A DNA stretch of 64,000 bases from Mesorhizobium sp. LMG 17147. Its GTDB lineage: Bacteria > Pseudomonadota > Alphaproteobacteria > Rhizobiales > Rhizobiaceae. This document shows, piece after piece, positions 18,012 through 26,012 of the stretch (position 1 is the first letter of the stretch; each line of letters opens with the position of its first letter). Both the position numbers and the translations under genes were made by a program. The notes beneath the pieces were generated by a model, which had not been told where the DNA came from, searched no databases, and saw only the letters and a list, made by a program, of their open reading frames with translations. The stretch is from the NCBI RefSeq assembly GCF_024297145.1, contig NZ_JANCTC010000008.1:186001-250000 (forward strand), written 5' to 3'.

Positions 18012-18788
18012 TCACACCTTTCCTGGAATTGCTCTGCCGGCGCTGCGCCCGATCAATGTCCTGATCGGAAGCCATACGCAGGCTTCAGTCTGTGCGGTGA
18101 CTGTGAACAGCCGTTCGAGGAAGAGCCAGGCCGATTCATCATGCACGAGATGGTGGGTGAGCAGGCCGACCGGTTCGCCTTCATCGAATGCATGCTGCAA
18201 CTGCGCGATGATGGCCTGAACCAATAGGCCATGATCGCGGCAGCCGCGCGTGCCATGCCAATCCATGATGTCGACATTGCTGTTGATGACCGCAAGTGAA
18301 GCCGGTCTTGGCGGCCCATAGACCGACAATGCCGAAAATCCTATCGATCCAAGTTCGGATACCAAGCCGGCGTCGATCCTGTTCCAGGGTGGCACCAGCA
18401 TCGGAACGGCACGTGCGCCGTGCAGGCCGGTTATGTGCGACAGCCCGCGAGCCAGATCATCGAGCACCGCCTCGCGTGGCCGATGCGCGCCGAGCTCCTG
18501 CTTCTTCTGGCCCTCCGGAGCATGATTTCGGTGCGCCCACCCGTGGATGGCGACCGTGGCATGCGGCGCCTCGTCAAGCCGAACGACAAGCTTCTCGTCA
18601 GTCAGGGCGGGAATGACGGCCAGAGTCACCGGAACCGCGAATTCACCGGTGAGGTCGAGCAACCGATCAAGCGCAGGCGTCGGATCCACGGCGTCATCGT
18701 CGCGCAGCCAGAACTCTGCCTTACGGTCCGCCCGTTGCCGGCTCGCCAGTTCCTCCATCAAGGGTTGCCAGATTTGATCGGATGTCAT
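18012..18788 (-). CDS. Polysaccharide deacetylase-like (NodB-fold) protein
   Basis: A 258-residue protein with a deacetylase beta-barrel. The acidic motif FWLRDDDAVD stands where NodB has TFDDG. HGWAHRNHAP supplies the HxxxH metal ligands near residue 83. VPMLVPPWNRID is the motif-3 Pro-Trp/Arg region. LLTHHLVHD near the C-terminus carries the final His. There is no signal peptide, so the substrate is cytosolic or membrane-bound, as for a lipid-linked sugar. Its gene starts inside the end of the upstream glycosyltransferase gene (four-base overlap), so the two act together, perhaps to de-N-acetylate a newly added amino sugar. The motif divergence leaves activity uncertain. Confidence 0.72.
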   Translation of the reverse strand: MTSDQIWQPLMEELASRQRADRKAEFWLRDDDAVDPTPALDRLLDLTGEFAVPVTLAVIPALTDEKLVVRLDEAPHATVAIHGWAHRNHAPEGQKKQELGAHRPREAVLDDLARGLSHITGLHGARAVPMLVPPWNRIDAGLVSELGSIGFSALSVYGPPRPASLAVINSNVDIMDWHGTRGCRDHGLLVQAIIAQLQHAFDEGEPVGLLTHHLVHDESAWLFLERLFTVTAQTEACVWLPIRTLIGRSAGRAIPGKV

Positions 18789-19873
18789 GAGACCGGGATC
18801 TTCGCAAGAAGTTCGGCCAGACGCGCCGCCGCAGCACCGAGAGAACGTTCTTCGAGGATGAAACGTCTGGCTTCTGCGGCCATGATGGATCTTTCGTCGT
18901 TATGGGCCAGAAGCCTTTCAATGGCAGAAGCGAACGCCGCCACATCGCCCGGCGGGGTGAGAAACCCGGCCTGGCCATCCCGCACGACCTCCGGCACGCC
19001 GGCGACGTCCTGAGCCACAACCGGAAGGCCGGCGGCCTGTGCTTCAAGATAGGCAACGCCATAGGCCTCGCCGAAACCCGGCCAGACGTAAATTCCCCCA
19101 CTGTAGAGGACATCCGGCACTGCGGCTGGCTCAAGCGCGCCAAGCCATTCGATACGCTCGGCGGGCAAGCCGGCGAATTGCGCTTTGATCTCCTCGCGGG
19201 CAGGTCCGTCCCCGACGACCGACATGGTCCAGGGCAGATGACCGATCGAACCGAGCGCCTGCGCCAGCATGCGATAGCTTTCGACTTTGTCGCCCGGGCG
19301 CATCATGGCGACGGTAACAAGGCGCGTCGGACAACCCCGTGCCGGTGTTTCCCGGAATAGCGATGTGTCGATGAAGGGTGAAAGCATGCCGAAAGCGGCG
19401 TCGGGTATCGCATCTGCCAGTCCCTGACGATCCCTTTGCGTGAAGCAGATGTTCAGTGCCGCCTGTTCGACGGCTCGCGCCACCAACGCTTGCGTATCGG
19501 CCCACAAACCGGTGTTGCGCCGCCTCGAATAGGAGGCTTCCGCTGTCACATAGGGAACGCCAAAGGCCAACGCCAGTTCGGGCCCGATCAGGTCGGGCGC
19601 CTTGTAATAGGGATGATAGGTGAACCACAGATCGGGCTTGCCGTCACGATCCCAAAGCCCTGCCAGCCGCGCGGCTTCCTCCCGGGCCTCGATGTTGAGC
19701 GCATCGAAACTTTTCGAATCCGGTTCGCGTAGATAGAAGCGCAATTCGGATGCCAGTTCGACGCTGTGCCCTCCATGCTCCAGCGCCTTGACCAGCATCC
19801 GTGCCATCTGACGGTCGCCGGAGGCAACGGGATGATTGGGCGACTTCAACGGCGCGTAGAAGGCAATTCGCAT
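18785..19873 (-). CDS. GT4-family glycosyltransferase
   Basis: A 362-residue GT-B transferase. The N-terminal domain begins MRIAFYAPLKSPNHPVASGD. The donor domain has LVTVAMMRPGDKVESYRML and SVVGDGPAREEI. The nucleotide-sugar pocket reads YVWPGFGEAYGVAYLEAQAAG with the two glutamates spaced seven apart, then GVPEVV. It is first in a two-gene operon with the deacetylase-like gene, divergent from the DUF3095 cyclase-like gene across an 86-bp promoter gap. It likely adds a sugar to the same cell-surface product as the three-transferase operon at 8.9-12.6 kb. Sugar unknown. Confidence 0.87.
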   Translation of the reverse strand: MRIAFYAPLKSPNHPVASGDRQMARMLVKALEHGGHSVELASELRFYLREPDSKSFDALNIEAREEAARLAGLWDRDGKPDLWFTYHPYYKAPDLIGPELALAFGVPYVTAEASYSRRRNTGLWADTQALVARAVEQAALNICFTQRDRQGLADAIPDAAFGMLSPFIDTSLFRETPARGCPTRLVTVAMMRPGDKVESYRMLAQALGSIGHLPWTMSVVGDGPAREEIKAQFAGLPAERIEWLGALEPAAVPDVLYSGGIYVWPGFGEAYGVAYLEAQAAGLPVVAQDVAGVPEVVRDGQAGFLTPPGDVAAFASAIERLLAHNDERSIMAAEARRFILEERSLGAAAARLAELLAKIPVS

Positions 19874-19959
19874 CGCCGGACCCTATCATCGGAAAGCCTG
19901 CGCAAGTCAATTTCGAAGCACGATCGACTTCACCCTCAAGCACTGGAATGTGCTATCTG

Positions 19960-21126
19960 ATGCTCATGGAAACAGCTGCCGCGTCCGACCCGTTTGTCGC
20001 TTCCCTACCGGTCTTCGCCAGGTTCGAAAGCGTTGCCGATATCGATAACTATCGGCCTCTCCCCGATGGCTGGGCGCTGGCCACCGCAGATATTGTCGGC
20101 TCTACCAAGGCGATCGAGGCGGGGCGCTATAAAACCGTCAATATGGCCGGTGCCAGCGTCATTTCGGCGCTGCTCAATGCGCTGGGTAGGCAAGATCTTC
20201 CCTTTGTCTTCGGCGGCGACGGCGCGCTCGTGGCGTTTCCCGGTTCGGCGCTGGAGATCACCCGCAACGCGCTGGCGGCTGTCCAGAGATGGGTGGCGGA
20301 CGAACTGGATCTGACCTTGCGTGCGGCAATCGTGCCGATAAAGGATATAAGAGCGCAAGGCCTCGACGTTCGCGTGGCGAGGTTCCAAGCCTCCGATGCG
20401 GTCTTCTATGCCATGTTCGCCGGAGGTGGCGGCAGTTGGGCGGAAGACGAGATGAAGGCCGGGCGCTACCGCATCGATCCTGCGCCGGCCGGCGCACGGC
20501 CGGATCTGACCGGCCTCTCGTGCCGCTGGAACCCGATCGAAGCCCGGCATGGCGAAATCGTCTCGATCATAGCCATACCGGGGGCGTCGCGCGACTTGCG
20601 CGGTTTTCAGTTTCTGGTTTCCGACATTATCGCCCTAGCCGGCAGGCAGGAACGCGATGGCCACCCGGTGCCAGTGAACGGGCCGGACTACAGTTTGCTG
20701 CCCGCCGGCCTCGATATCGAGGCGCGGGCCATGGCGCCGGCAGGACGGCGGTGGCTGTCGAAGCTGTGGATAGTGTTCCTGATGACGCTTACGGCTGTTA
20801 CGGATAGATATGGCTGGACGATCGGCAGATTCGATCCGAAGATCTACAAACGCGAAGTGGCCAGCAATTCGGATTTCCGGAAGTTCGACGATGGCTTGAA
20901 GATGACCATCGACGTTGACGCGGATGTGTTGCAACGGATCGAGAACCGGCTGAAACAGGCGGAAGAGGCGGGCATCTGCAACTATGGCCTGCACCGCCAG
21001 AAATCGGCCTTGATGACATGCCTCGTCGCATCGCCGCTGCAGCGCGATCACGTTCATTTCATCGATGGCGCCGCCGGCGGCTATGCAATGGCTGCCGCGA
21101 GCCTTAAGGCGAAGGTGCCGGTCTGA
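19960..21126 (+). CDS. DUF3095 protein, nucleotide-cyclase-like
   Basis: About 388 residues. Three possible ATGs lie close together (19948, 19960, 19966) without a clear ribosome site; I use 19960. The N-terminal half has the two metal-site patterns of class III cyclases: ATADIVGSTKAIE (first Asp) and FVFGGDGALVAFP (second Asp, about 65 residues on). The rest is the DUF3095 family body, including SCRWNPIEARHGEIVSII and a C-terminal GLHRQKSALMTCLV. The family is uncharacterised, though its fold relation to cyclases is plausible from these motifs. It stands next to a UDP-sugar dehydrogenase and a true cyclase on the same strand. It may make or sense a cyclic nucleotide; no activity is established. 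Confidence 0.72.
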   Translation: MLMETAAASDPFVASLPVFARFESVADIDNYRPLPDGWALATADIVGSTKAIEAGRYKTVNMAGASVISALLNALGRQDLPFVFGGDGALVAFPGSALEITRNALAAVQRWVADELDLTLRAAIVPIKDIRAQGLDVRVARFQASDAVFYAMFAGGGGSWAEDEMKAGRYRIDPAPAGARPDLTGLSCRWNPIEARHGEIVSIIAIPGASRDLRGFQFLVSDIIALAGRQERDGHPVPVNGPDYSLLPAGLDIEARAMAPAGRRWLSKLWIVFLMTLTAVTDRYGWTIGRFDPKIYKREVASNSDFRKFDDGLKMTIDVDADVLQRIENRLKQAEEAGICNYGLHRQKSALMTCLVASPLQRDHVHFIDGAAGGYAMAAASLKAKVPV

Positions 21127-21189
21127 CGGCTTGCGGACATCGATTTTCCGCAATATGCCTCGGGGCTCTTGTGAGCGGTGAGCCTCACC

Positions 21190-22575
21190 ATGGAAGCGGA
21201 CGGCCTGTCCGAATTGACGGGAAGCACATTTTTGGACGCCTCACGATCGACATATGACCGTCTTCTGACCCGGATTTCGACGCGTGCCGCGCAAGTCGGC
21301 GTGATCGGACTGGGCTATGTCGGGTTGCCGCTGGCGGTTGCGATCGCACGCGCCGGCTTCCCGGTTTCCGGCTTCGACATCGAAGCCCAAAAGGTCGAGA
21401 GCCTGAACAACGGCCAATCCTACATCGAGGCGGTGACGTCGACAGCCCTTGCCGGCCAGGTGGCGAGCGGACGGTTCCGCGCCACTGCGGATTTTGCCGA
21501 ACTGGCCATTTGCGATGTCATCATCATCTGCGTTCCGACACCACTGACGAAACACCGCGAGCCGGATCTCTCCTTTGTCAGGAACACGGCAGGTACCATC
21601 GCGAAGCATCTGCGTCTCGGCCAGCTGATCGTGCTGGAATCGACCACCTATCCCGGCACCACCGACGACGTGATCAAGCCCATCCTGGAAAAAACCGGCT
21701 TGCAGTCGAGGAGAGATTTCTTCCTCGCCTTCTCGCCCGAACGCGAGGATCCCGGCAACCGCAGCTTTGAAGTCGCGACGATCCCCAAGGTCGTGGCAGG
21801 TGACGGCACTGAGGCGGCGATGCTCGTGCAGGCTTTCTACCATGGCGTGGTCAAGACCGTCGTTCCGGTTTCCACCACGGCGACCGCCGAGGCGGTCAAG
21901 CTGACGGAAAACATCTTCCGCTCGGTCAACATAGCCCTCGTCAACGAGTTGAAGGTCGTGCTCGGTGCGATGGGAATCGACATCTGGGAGGTGATCGAGG
22001 CGGCAAAGACCAAGCCGTTCGGCTACATGCCTTTCTATCCTGGCCCTGGACTTGGCGGGCACTGCGTTCCGATCGATCCTTTCTACCTGACGTGGAAGGC
22101 GCGCGAATACGAACTGCCGACCCGCTTCATCGAGCTGGCGGCAGAGATCAACACGGCCATGCCGCGTCATGTGGTCGATGAACTGGCGAAGGCGCTGGAC
22201 CGGCGCTGCGGCAAGGCGCTCAGCCGCTCGCGCATTCTCATCATCGGGCTCGCCTATAAGAAGAATGTGCCCGACATCCGCGAAAGCCCCTCATTGCGGC
22301 TCATTGAACTCATCGAGGAATGGGGCGGCAAGGCGGAATTCCACGATCCGCATGTTACCGAAATCCCGACCACACGGGAGCATATGGCGATCAAGGGGCG
22401 TCGCTCGGTCGAATTGACCGAGGTGGCCCTGAAGGATTTCGACGCTGTCGTCGTTGCAACCGACCACGACGCGATCGACTATCAGGCGATCGCGGATCAC
22501 GCTCTACTGATCGTCGACACACGCAATATTTTTGGCCGCCTCGGGCTGGCCCGAGAGACGGTGGTGAAGGCCTGA
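21190..22575 (+). CDS. UDP-sugar 6-dehydrogenase (UDP-N-acetyl-hexosamine type)
   Basis: About 461 residues; a GTG at 21178 is an alternative start. It has the N-terminal NAD fold VGVIGLGYVGLPLAVA, the PTPLTKHREPDL loop, ESTTYPGTT, the FSPEREDPGN stretch, and the catalytic-Cys region PGPGLGGHCVPIDPFY. The C-terminal UDP-binding half includes LIIGLAYKKNVPDIRESPS. The PERxxPG and GGHCIPxDP-type motifs point to the WbpA/TviB branch, which oxidises UDP-GlcNAc or UDP-GalNAc to the uronic acid. It would supply an acidic amino sugar to the glycan made by the nearby transferases. It lies between the DUF3095 gene and the cyclase, about 50 bp from the latter. Confidence 0.9.
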   Translation: MEADGLSELTGSTFLDASRSTYDRLLTRISTRAAQVGVIGLGYVGLPLAVAIARAGFPVSGFDIEAQKVESLNNGQSYIEAVTSTALAGQVASGRFRATADFAELAICDVIIICVPTPLTKHREPDLSFVRNTAGTIAKHLRLGQLIVLESTTYPGTTDDVIKPILEKTGLQSRRDFFLAFSPEREDPGNRSFEVATIPKVVAGDGTEAAMLVQAFYHGVVKTVVPVSTTATAEAVKLTENIFRSVNIALVNELKVVLGAMGIDIWEVIEAAKTKPFGYMPFYPGPGLGGHCVPIDPFYLTWKAREYELPTRFIELAAEINTAMPRHVVDELAKALDRRCGKALSRSRILIIGLAYKKNVPDIRESPSLRLIELIEEWGGKAEFHDPHVTEIPTTREHMAIKGRRSVELTEVALKDFDAVVVATDHDAIDYQAIADHALLIVDTRNIFGRLGLARETVVKA

Positions 22576-22626
22576 CGGCGTCCGAGCCGGCGAATTTGTG
22601 GCGGATCAAGGAGATTTCGAGATAGC

Positions 22627-23967
22627 ATGAGCACAGCGCAAGCAGAAATTTCTGCCATTCTCATGGATAAGGTTGCCGATTGGCTGACGCAATCGGCGTT
22701 GGCGGGCGACGACCTGGAAACATTGGTAAGGGGCTTTTGTGAACGGCTGGCTGCTGCCGGCCTGCCGCTGAAGCGGGTGCATTTGAGCTTTTCGATGCTT
22801 CATCCGCTTTATGACGCGCTCGGCTTCACCTGGCTCCGCGGCCAGGGCCTGGAAGTGGAAGGCTTCCGCAAGGAGAACGGCGTTCATTCCGACAGATTCC
22901 TGACCAGCCCATACTACCATCTGCTCAGCCACAAGCTCGACCATCTGCGGCGCCGGCTCGACCCGTCGGTGCCGTCGGAATTTCCTGTTTTCGATGACCT
23001 CAAGCTGATGGGCGTCACCGATTACATGGCTTTCGTCCATCCCTTCAGCGGCAACACTAGTCAGGGCATGATCGGGTCTTGGTCCACCGACAGTGCCGCA
23101 GGCTTCAGCGACAGCATGATTGCGGCGCTGCTGCGCATCCAGAACCATCTCGCTATCGCAACCAAGATGGCGGTGCTCACCAAGCTTGCCGACAACATGA
23201 TGACCACTTATCTCGGCGGCGACGCCGGCAGGCGCGTGCTCGACGGCCAGATCAAGCGCGGCGAGGGTGATACAATCCGGGCGGCACTGGTCATGGGCGA
23301 CATGCGCGGGTCGTCAAGACTTGCCGAAACCTCCGGCCGCGAAGTCTATATCGATACGCTGAACCAGTTTTTCGACGCCGCTGCTGCACCTTTCAATCGC
23401 AAGGGCGGGCAGATCATGAGTTTCATAGGGGATGGCTTCATTGCCGTTTACCCTTGCGCAAGGCACCGTTCACAGTCCGAGATCGCCTGCCAGGCCGCTC
23501 TTGCAGCAGCGCACAAGGCCACCGCGCGCATGATGGATCTCAATCTGCGCAGAAAGCAGCAGGGATTGAGCGACATAAACTATGGTATCGGCCTGCATGT
23601 CGGCAATGTGATGTTCGGCAATGTCGGGCTTACCGACCGGCTCACATTCTCCGTCTTCGGCTCGGCTGTAAACGAGGTCCAGCGCCTCCAGACCCTGACC
23701 AAGAAATATCCGCACGCCGTTCTCGCCAGCAAGGACTTCGCCAGCTATTGCGGCGCCAACAACTGGCTGGCGCTCGGCATGGAGGAACTGGCGGGCATCA
23801 GGCAGAAGCTAACGGTGCTTTCACCCGATTTGTCGGGTGCTCTCTCGCTCGACGAAGACGCTGCGCTGGAGCCGATTTACGACCGAATATCGGACGCCGA
23901 GCAGGTCATGCTGCTTCATCGCAATGCCGCGCGGCCGTCCGCGGGCGACCCGAGGAAGCTCCAGTAA
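22627..23967 (+). CDS. Class III adenylate/guanylate cyclase with N-terminal sensory region
   Basis: A soluble 446-residue protein. Residues ~1-190 are an uncharacterised N-terminal region found in many rhizobial cyclases (RVHLSFSMLHPLYDALGFTW). Residues ~215-400 are the cyclase domain, with metal Asp225 in VMGDMRGSS and Asp269 in SFIGDGFIAVYP. The second half has IGLHVGNVMFGNVG and SVFGSAVNEVQRLQ. The transition-state Asn-Arg pair appears as NEVQRL rather than the usual N.AAR. A short gap from the UDP-sugar dehydrogenase suggests co-transcription. The product is probably cAMP, by similarity to rhizobial enzymes. The cNMP-binding protein at 16.5 kb is a candidate receptor. Confidence 0.85.
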   Translation: MSTAQAEISAILMDKVADWLTQSALAGDDLETLVRGFCERLAAAGLPLKRVHLSFSMLHPLYDALGFTWLRGQGLEVEGFRKENGVHSDRFLTSPYYHLLSHKLDHLRRRLDPSVPSEFPVFDDLKLMGVTDYMAFVHPFSGNTSQGMIGSWSTDSAAGFSDSMIAALLRIQNHLAIATKMAVLTKLADNMMTTYLGGDAGRRVLDGQIKRGEGDTIRAALVMGDMRGSSRLAETSGREVYIDTLNQFFDAAAAPFNRKGGQIMSFIGDGFIAVYPCARHRSQSEIACQAALAAAHKATARMMDLNLRRKQQGLSDINYGIGLHVGNVMFGNVGLTDRLTFSVFGSAVNEVQRLQTLTKKYPHAVLASKDFASYCGANNWLALGMEELAGIRQKLTVLSPDLSGALSLDEDAALEPIYDRISDAEQVMLLHRNAARPSAGDPRKLQ

Positions 23968-24051
23968 ACCGCCACGATCTGATCCGAACGCGTTTGGTAT
24001 GCAGTCCGATCGCCGGTTCCGCCAGGGAACTGGCGACTGTTCGAATCCAAG

Positions 24052-24068
24052 TTGCTCTAGGCTGGCAA
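24052..24068 (+). promoter_or_regulatory. Shared 17-bp upstream motif, copy 2
   Basis: TTGCTCTAGGCTGGCAA matches the element at 16491-16507 in 16 of 17 bases. It lies 48 bases before the ATG of the oligopeptide-transporter ATPase, the first gene of a four-gene operon. Confidence 0.35.
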
Positions 24069-24116
24069 TGCGCTAGTCTCGCCTTCTGAGCGGCCAGAGT
24101 GGGGGCTGGTGTGAGA

Positions 24117-26012
24117 ATGAATTTGGGCGTTGATCTGCTGCGGATCGAGGATGTGGGCATCTCTTTTGCCATTATTGGGGGACCGTTGCATGCCGTCAGG
24201 CGTGCGAATCTTCGCGTCTTGCCCGGCAAGGTTACCGCGCTTGTGGGCGAGTCCGGTTCCGGAAAATCGGTTCTCAGCCAGGCTGTGATGGGCATTTTGC
24301 CGAACACAGCCCATGTTCGCGGCCGTATCCTGTTTTCCGATCCTGAAAAGCCCGGCACGACGCAGGATATCCTGCAGATGCCGCGTGACGGACCCGAAAT
24401 CCGGGCGTTGAGAGGCAGCCGCATCGGCAAAATATTTCAGGAGCCGATGACATCACTGTCGCCGCTGCATACGATCGGCAATCAGGTCAGCGAATCCCTG
24501 CAGATTCATACGCCCACGGCTCGGGTGGAGCGCAAGGCGCGGACCGAGGAAATGCTCGGACTTGTCGGCTTTCCCAACCCCAAGCGCGCCTATGACATGT
24601 ATCCCTTTGAACTTTCGGGAGGATTGCGTCAACGCGCCATGATCGCCATGGCGCTTATCTGCCGGCCCGCCCTGTTGATCGCCGACGAGCCGACAACGGC
24701 GTTGGACGTCACCATCCAGGCGCAAATCCTGCAATTGCTGCGCGAGCTTCAGACGAAGCTGAACATGGCGATGCTGCTGATCACGCACGATCTTGGCGTA
24801 GTCGCCAATGTCGCCGACGAGGTGGTGGTCATGTACCATGGCGAGATCATGGAAGCGGGACCTGTGGAGGCGATATTCCGCCGGCCGGGCCACCCTTACC
24901 TGAAGGGCCTGATGGCAGCCGTTCCGCATTTCGACCTGAAGCCCGGCGAAAGGCTAAAGGCGCTCCGCGAGGTGCCGGTGAATGTCGGGAACCTGCTCGG
25001 CAAGCAGACGGCGCCGGCATCGAAGGGGCCGGACGACCTCCTGCTGTCGGTCAGGGATATGACAAAGACCTTCACGATCCGCAAGTCCGGATGGTTCGGC
25101 GGAGGTCATCAAACCTCTGTTCGCGCCGTGGACGGCGTGAGCTTTGATATCAGGCGGGGCGAGTGCCTGGGTCTTGTCGGCGAAAGCGGCTCCGGCAAAA
25201 CCACCGTCAGCAAGGTCCTCATGCGGGCTGTCACCCCTAGCGGCGGCTCTGTGATCTTCAACGGCCGCGATGGTCCGATCGACGTGTTGAAAGCCGAGGG
25301 AGACGCCCTGCGCATGCTGCGCGCGAAAATCCAGATGGTCTTCCAGGATCCGGTTTCGTCGCTTTCACCTCGCATGACGGTGGAAAACATTTTGAGCGAG
25401 CCGCTGGAAATCCATCAACGTGGCAATGCCGCGTCCCGACTCGCCACGGTCAAGAACCTGATGCAGGCAATCGGACTCGACCCGCGCTTCATAAAGCGTT
25501 ATCCGCACAGTTTCTCCGGCGGACAGCGTCAGCGTATCGGCATCGCGCGCGCGTTGGCGCTGGGGCCTGAACTCCTGATCTGCGACGAGCCAGTTTCGGC
25601 ACTCGATGTCTCTGTCCAGGCGCAGATCCTGAATCTTCTGAAGGACCTGCAGAAGGAACTGGGCCTGACCTACCTGTTCATATCCCACAACCTGGCGGTG
25701 GTGGACTACATGGCAGACCGCATCGCGGTGATGTGCGGCGGGCGTATCGTCGAGCTAGCGCCGCGCGAAATTCTGCTTAGGAAACCGGTCCACCCGTACA
25801 CGCGCTCACTGGTCGCCGCAGTCCCTTTCCCCGATCTCGACAGGCCGATGGATTTCAAGACTCTGAAGCTCAGCGGCGCTTCCGACACCAGCGCGTGGGG
25901 ACCGCAATTCCGCGACCAGGGCGACGAGGACATGCTGTCGCCGCTCGATCTTGGCGGCGGCCACCTCGTGCTGGCGCGACGTTCGGCCGATGTCAGCGAG
26001 CTACGCCATTGA
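24117..26012 (+). CDS. Oligopeptide-type ABC transporter ATPase, two fused ATP-binding domains
   Basis: About 631 residues with two complete ABC ATPase halves. The first has Walker A GESGSGKS, signature [10 protein letters not shown] and Walker [13 protein letters not shown]. The second has [18 protein letters not shown] and [12 protein letters not shown]. Each half ends in the HPY oligopeptide-family tail ([13 protein letters not shown] and [12 protein letters not shown]). So one polypeptide replaces DppD and DppF, as in YejF. The ATG at 24117 has a G-rich stretch ahead; a GTG at 24099 is possible. It is first in an operon with a binding protein and two permeases, and powers uptake of a peptide or similar solute. 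Confidence 0.93.
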   Translation: MNLGVDLLRIEDVGISFAIIGGPLHAVRRANLRVLPGKVTALVGESGSGKSVLSQAVMGILPNTAHVRGRILFSDPEKPGTTQDILQMPRDGPEIRALRGSRIGKIFQEPMTSLSPLHTIGNQVSESLQIHTPTARVERKARTEEMLGLVGFPNPKRAYDMYPFELSGGLRQRAMIAMALICRPALLIADEPTTALDVTIQAQILQLLRELQTKLNMAMLLITHDLGVVANVADEVVVMYHGEIMEAGPVEAIFRRPGHPYLKGLMAAVPHFDLKPGERLKALREVPVNVGNLLGKQTAPASKGPDDLLLSVRDMTKTFTIRKSGWFGGGHQTSVRAVDGVSFDIRRGECLGLVGESGSGKTTVSKVLMRAVTPSGGSVIFNGRDGPIDVLKAEGDALRMLRAKIQMVFQDPVSSLSPRMTVENILSEPLEIHQRGNAASRLATVKNLMQAIGLDPRFIKRYPHSFSGGQRQRIGIARALALGPELLICDEPVSALDVSVQAQILNLLKDLQKELGLTYLFISHNLAVVDYMADRIAVMCGGRIVELAPREILLRKPVHPYTRSLVAAVPFPDLDRPMDFKTLKLSGASDTSAWGPQFRDQGDEDMLSPLDLGGGHLVLARRSADVSELRH

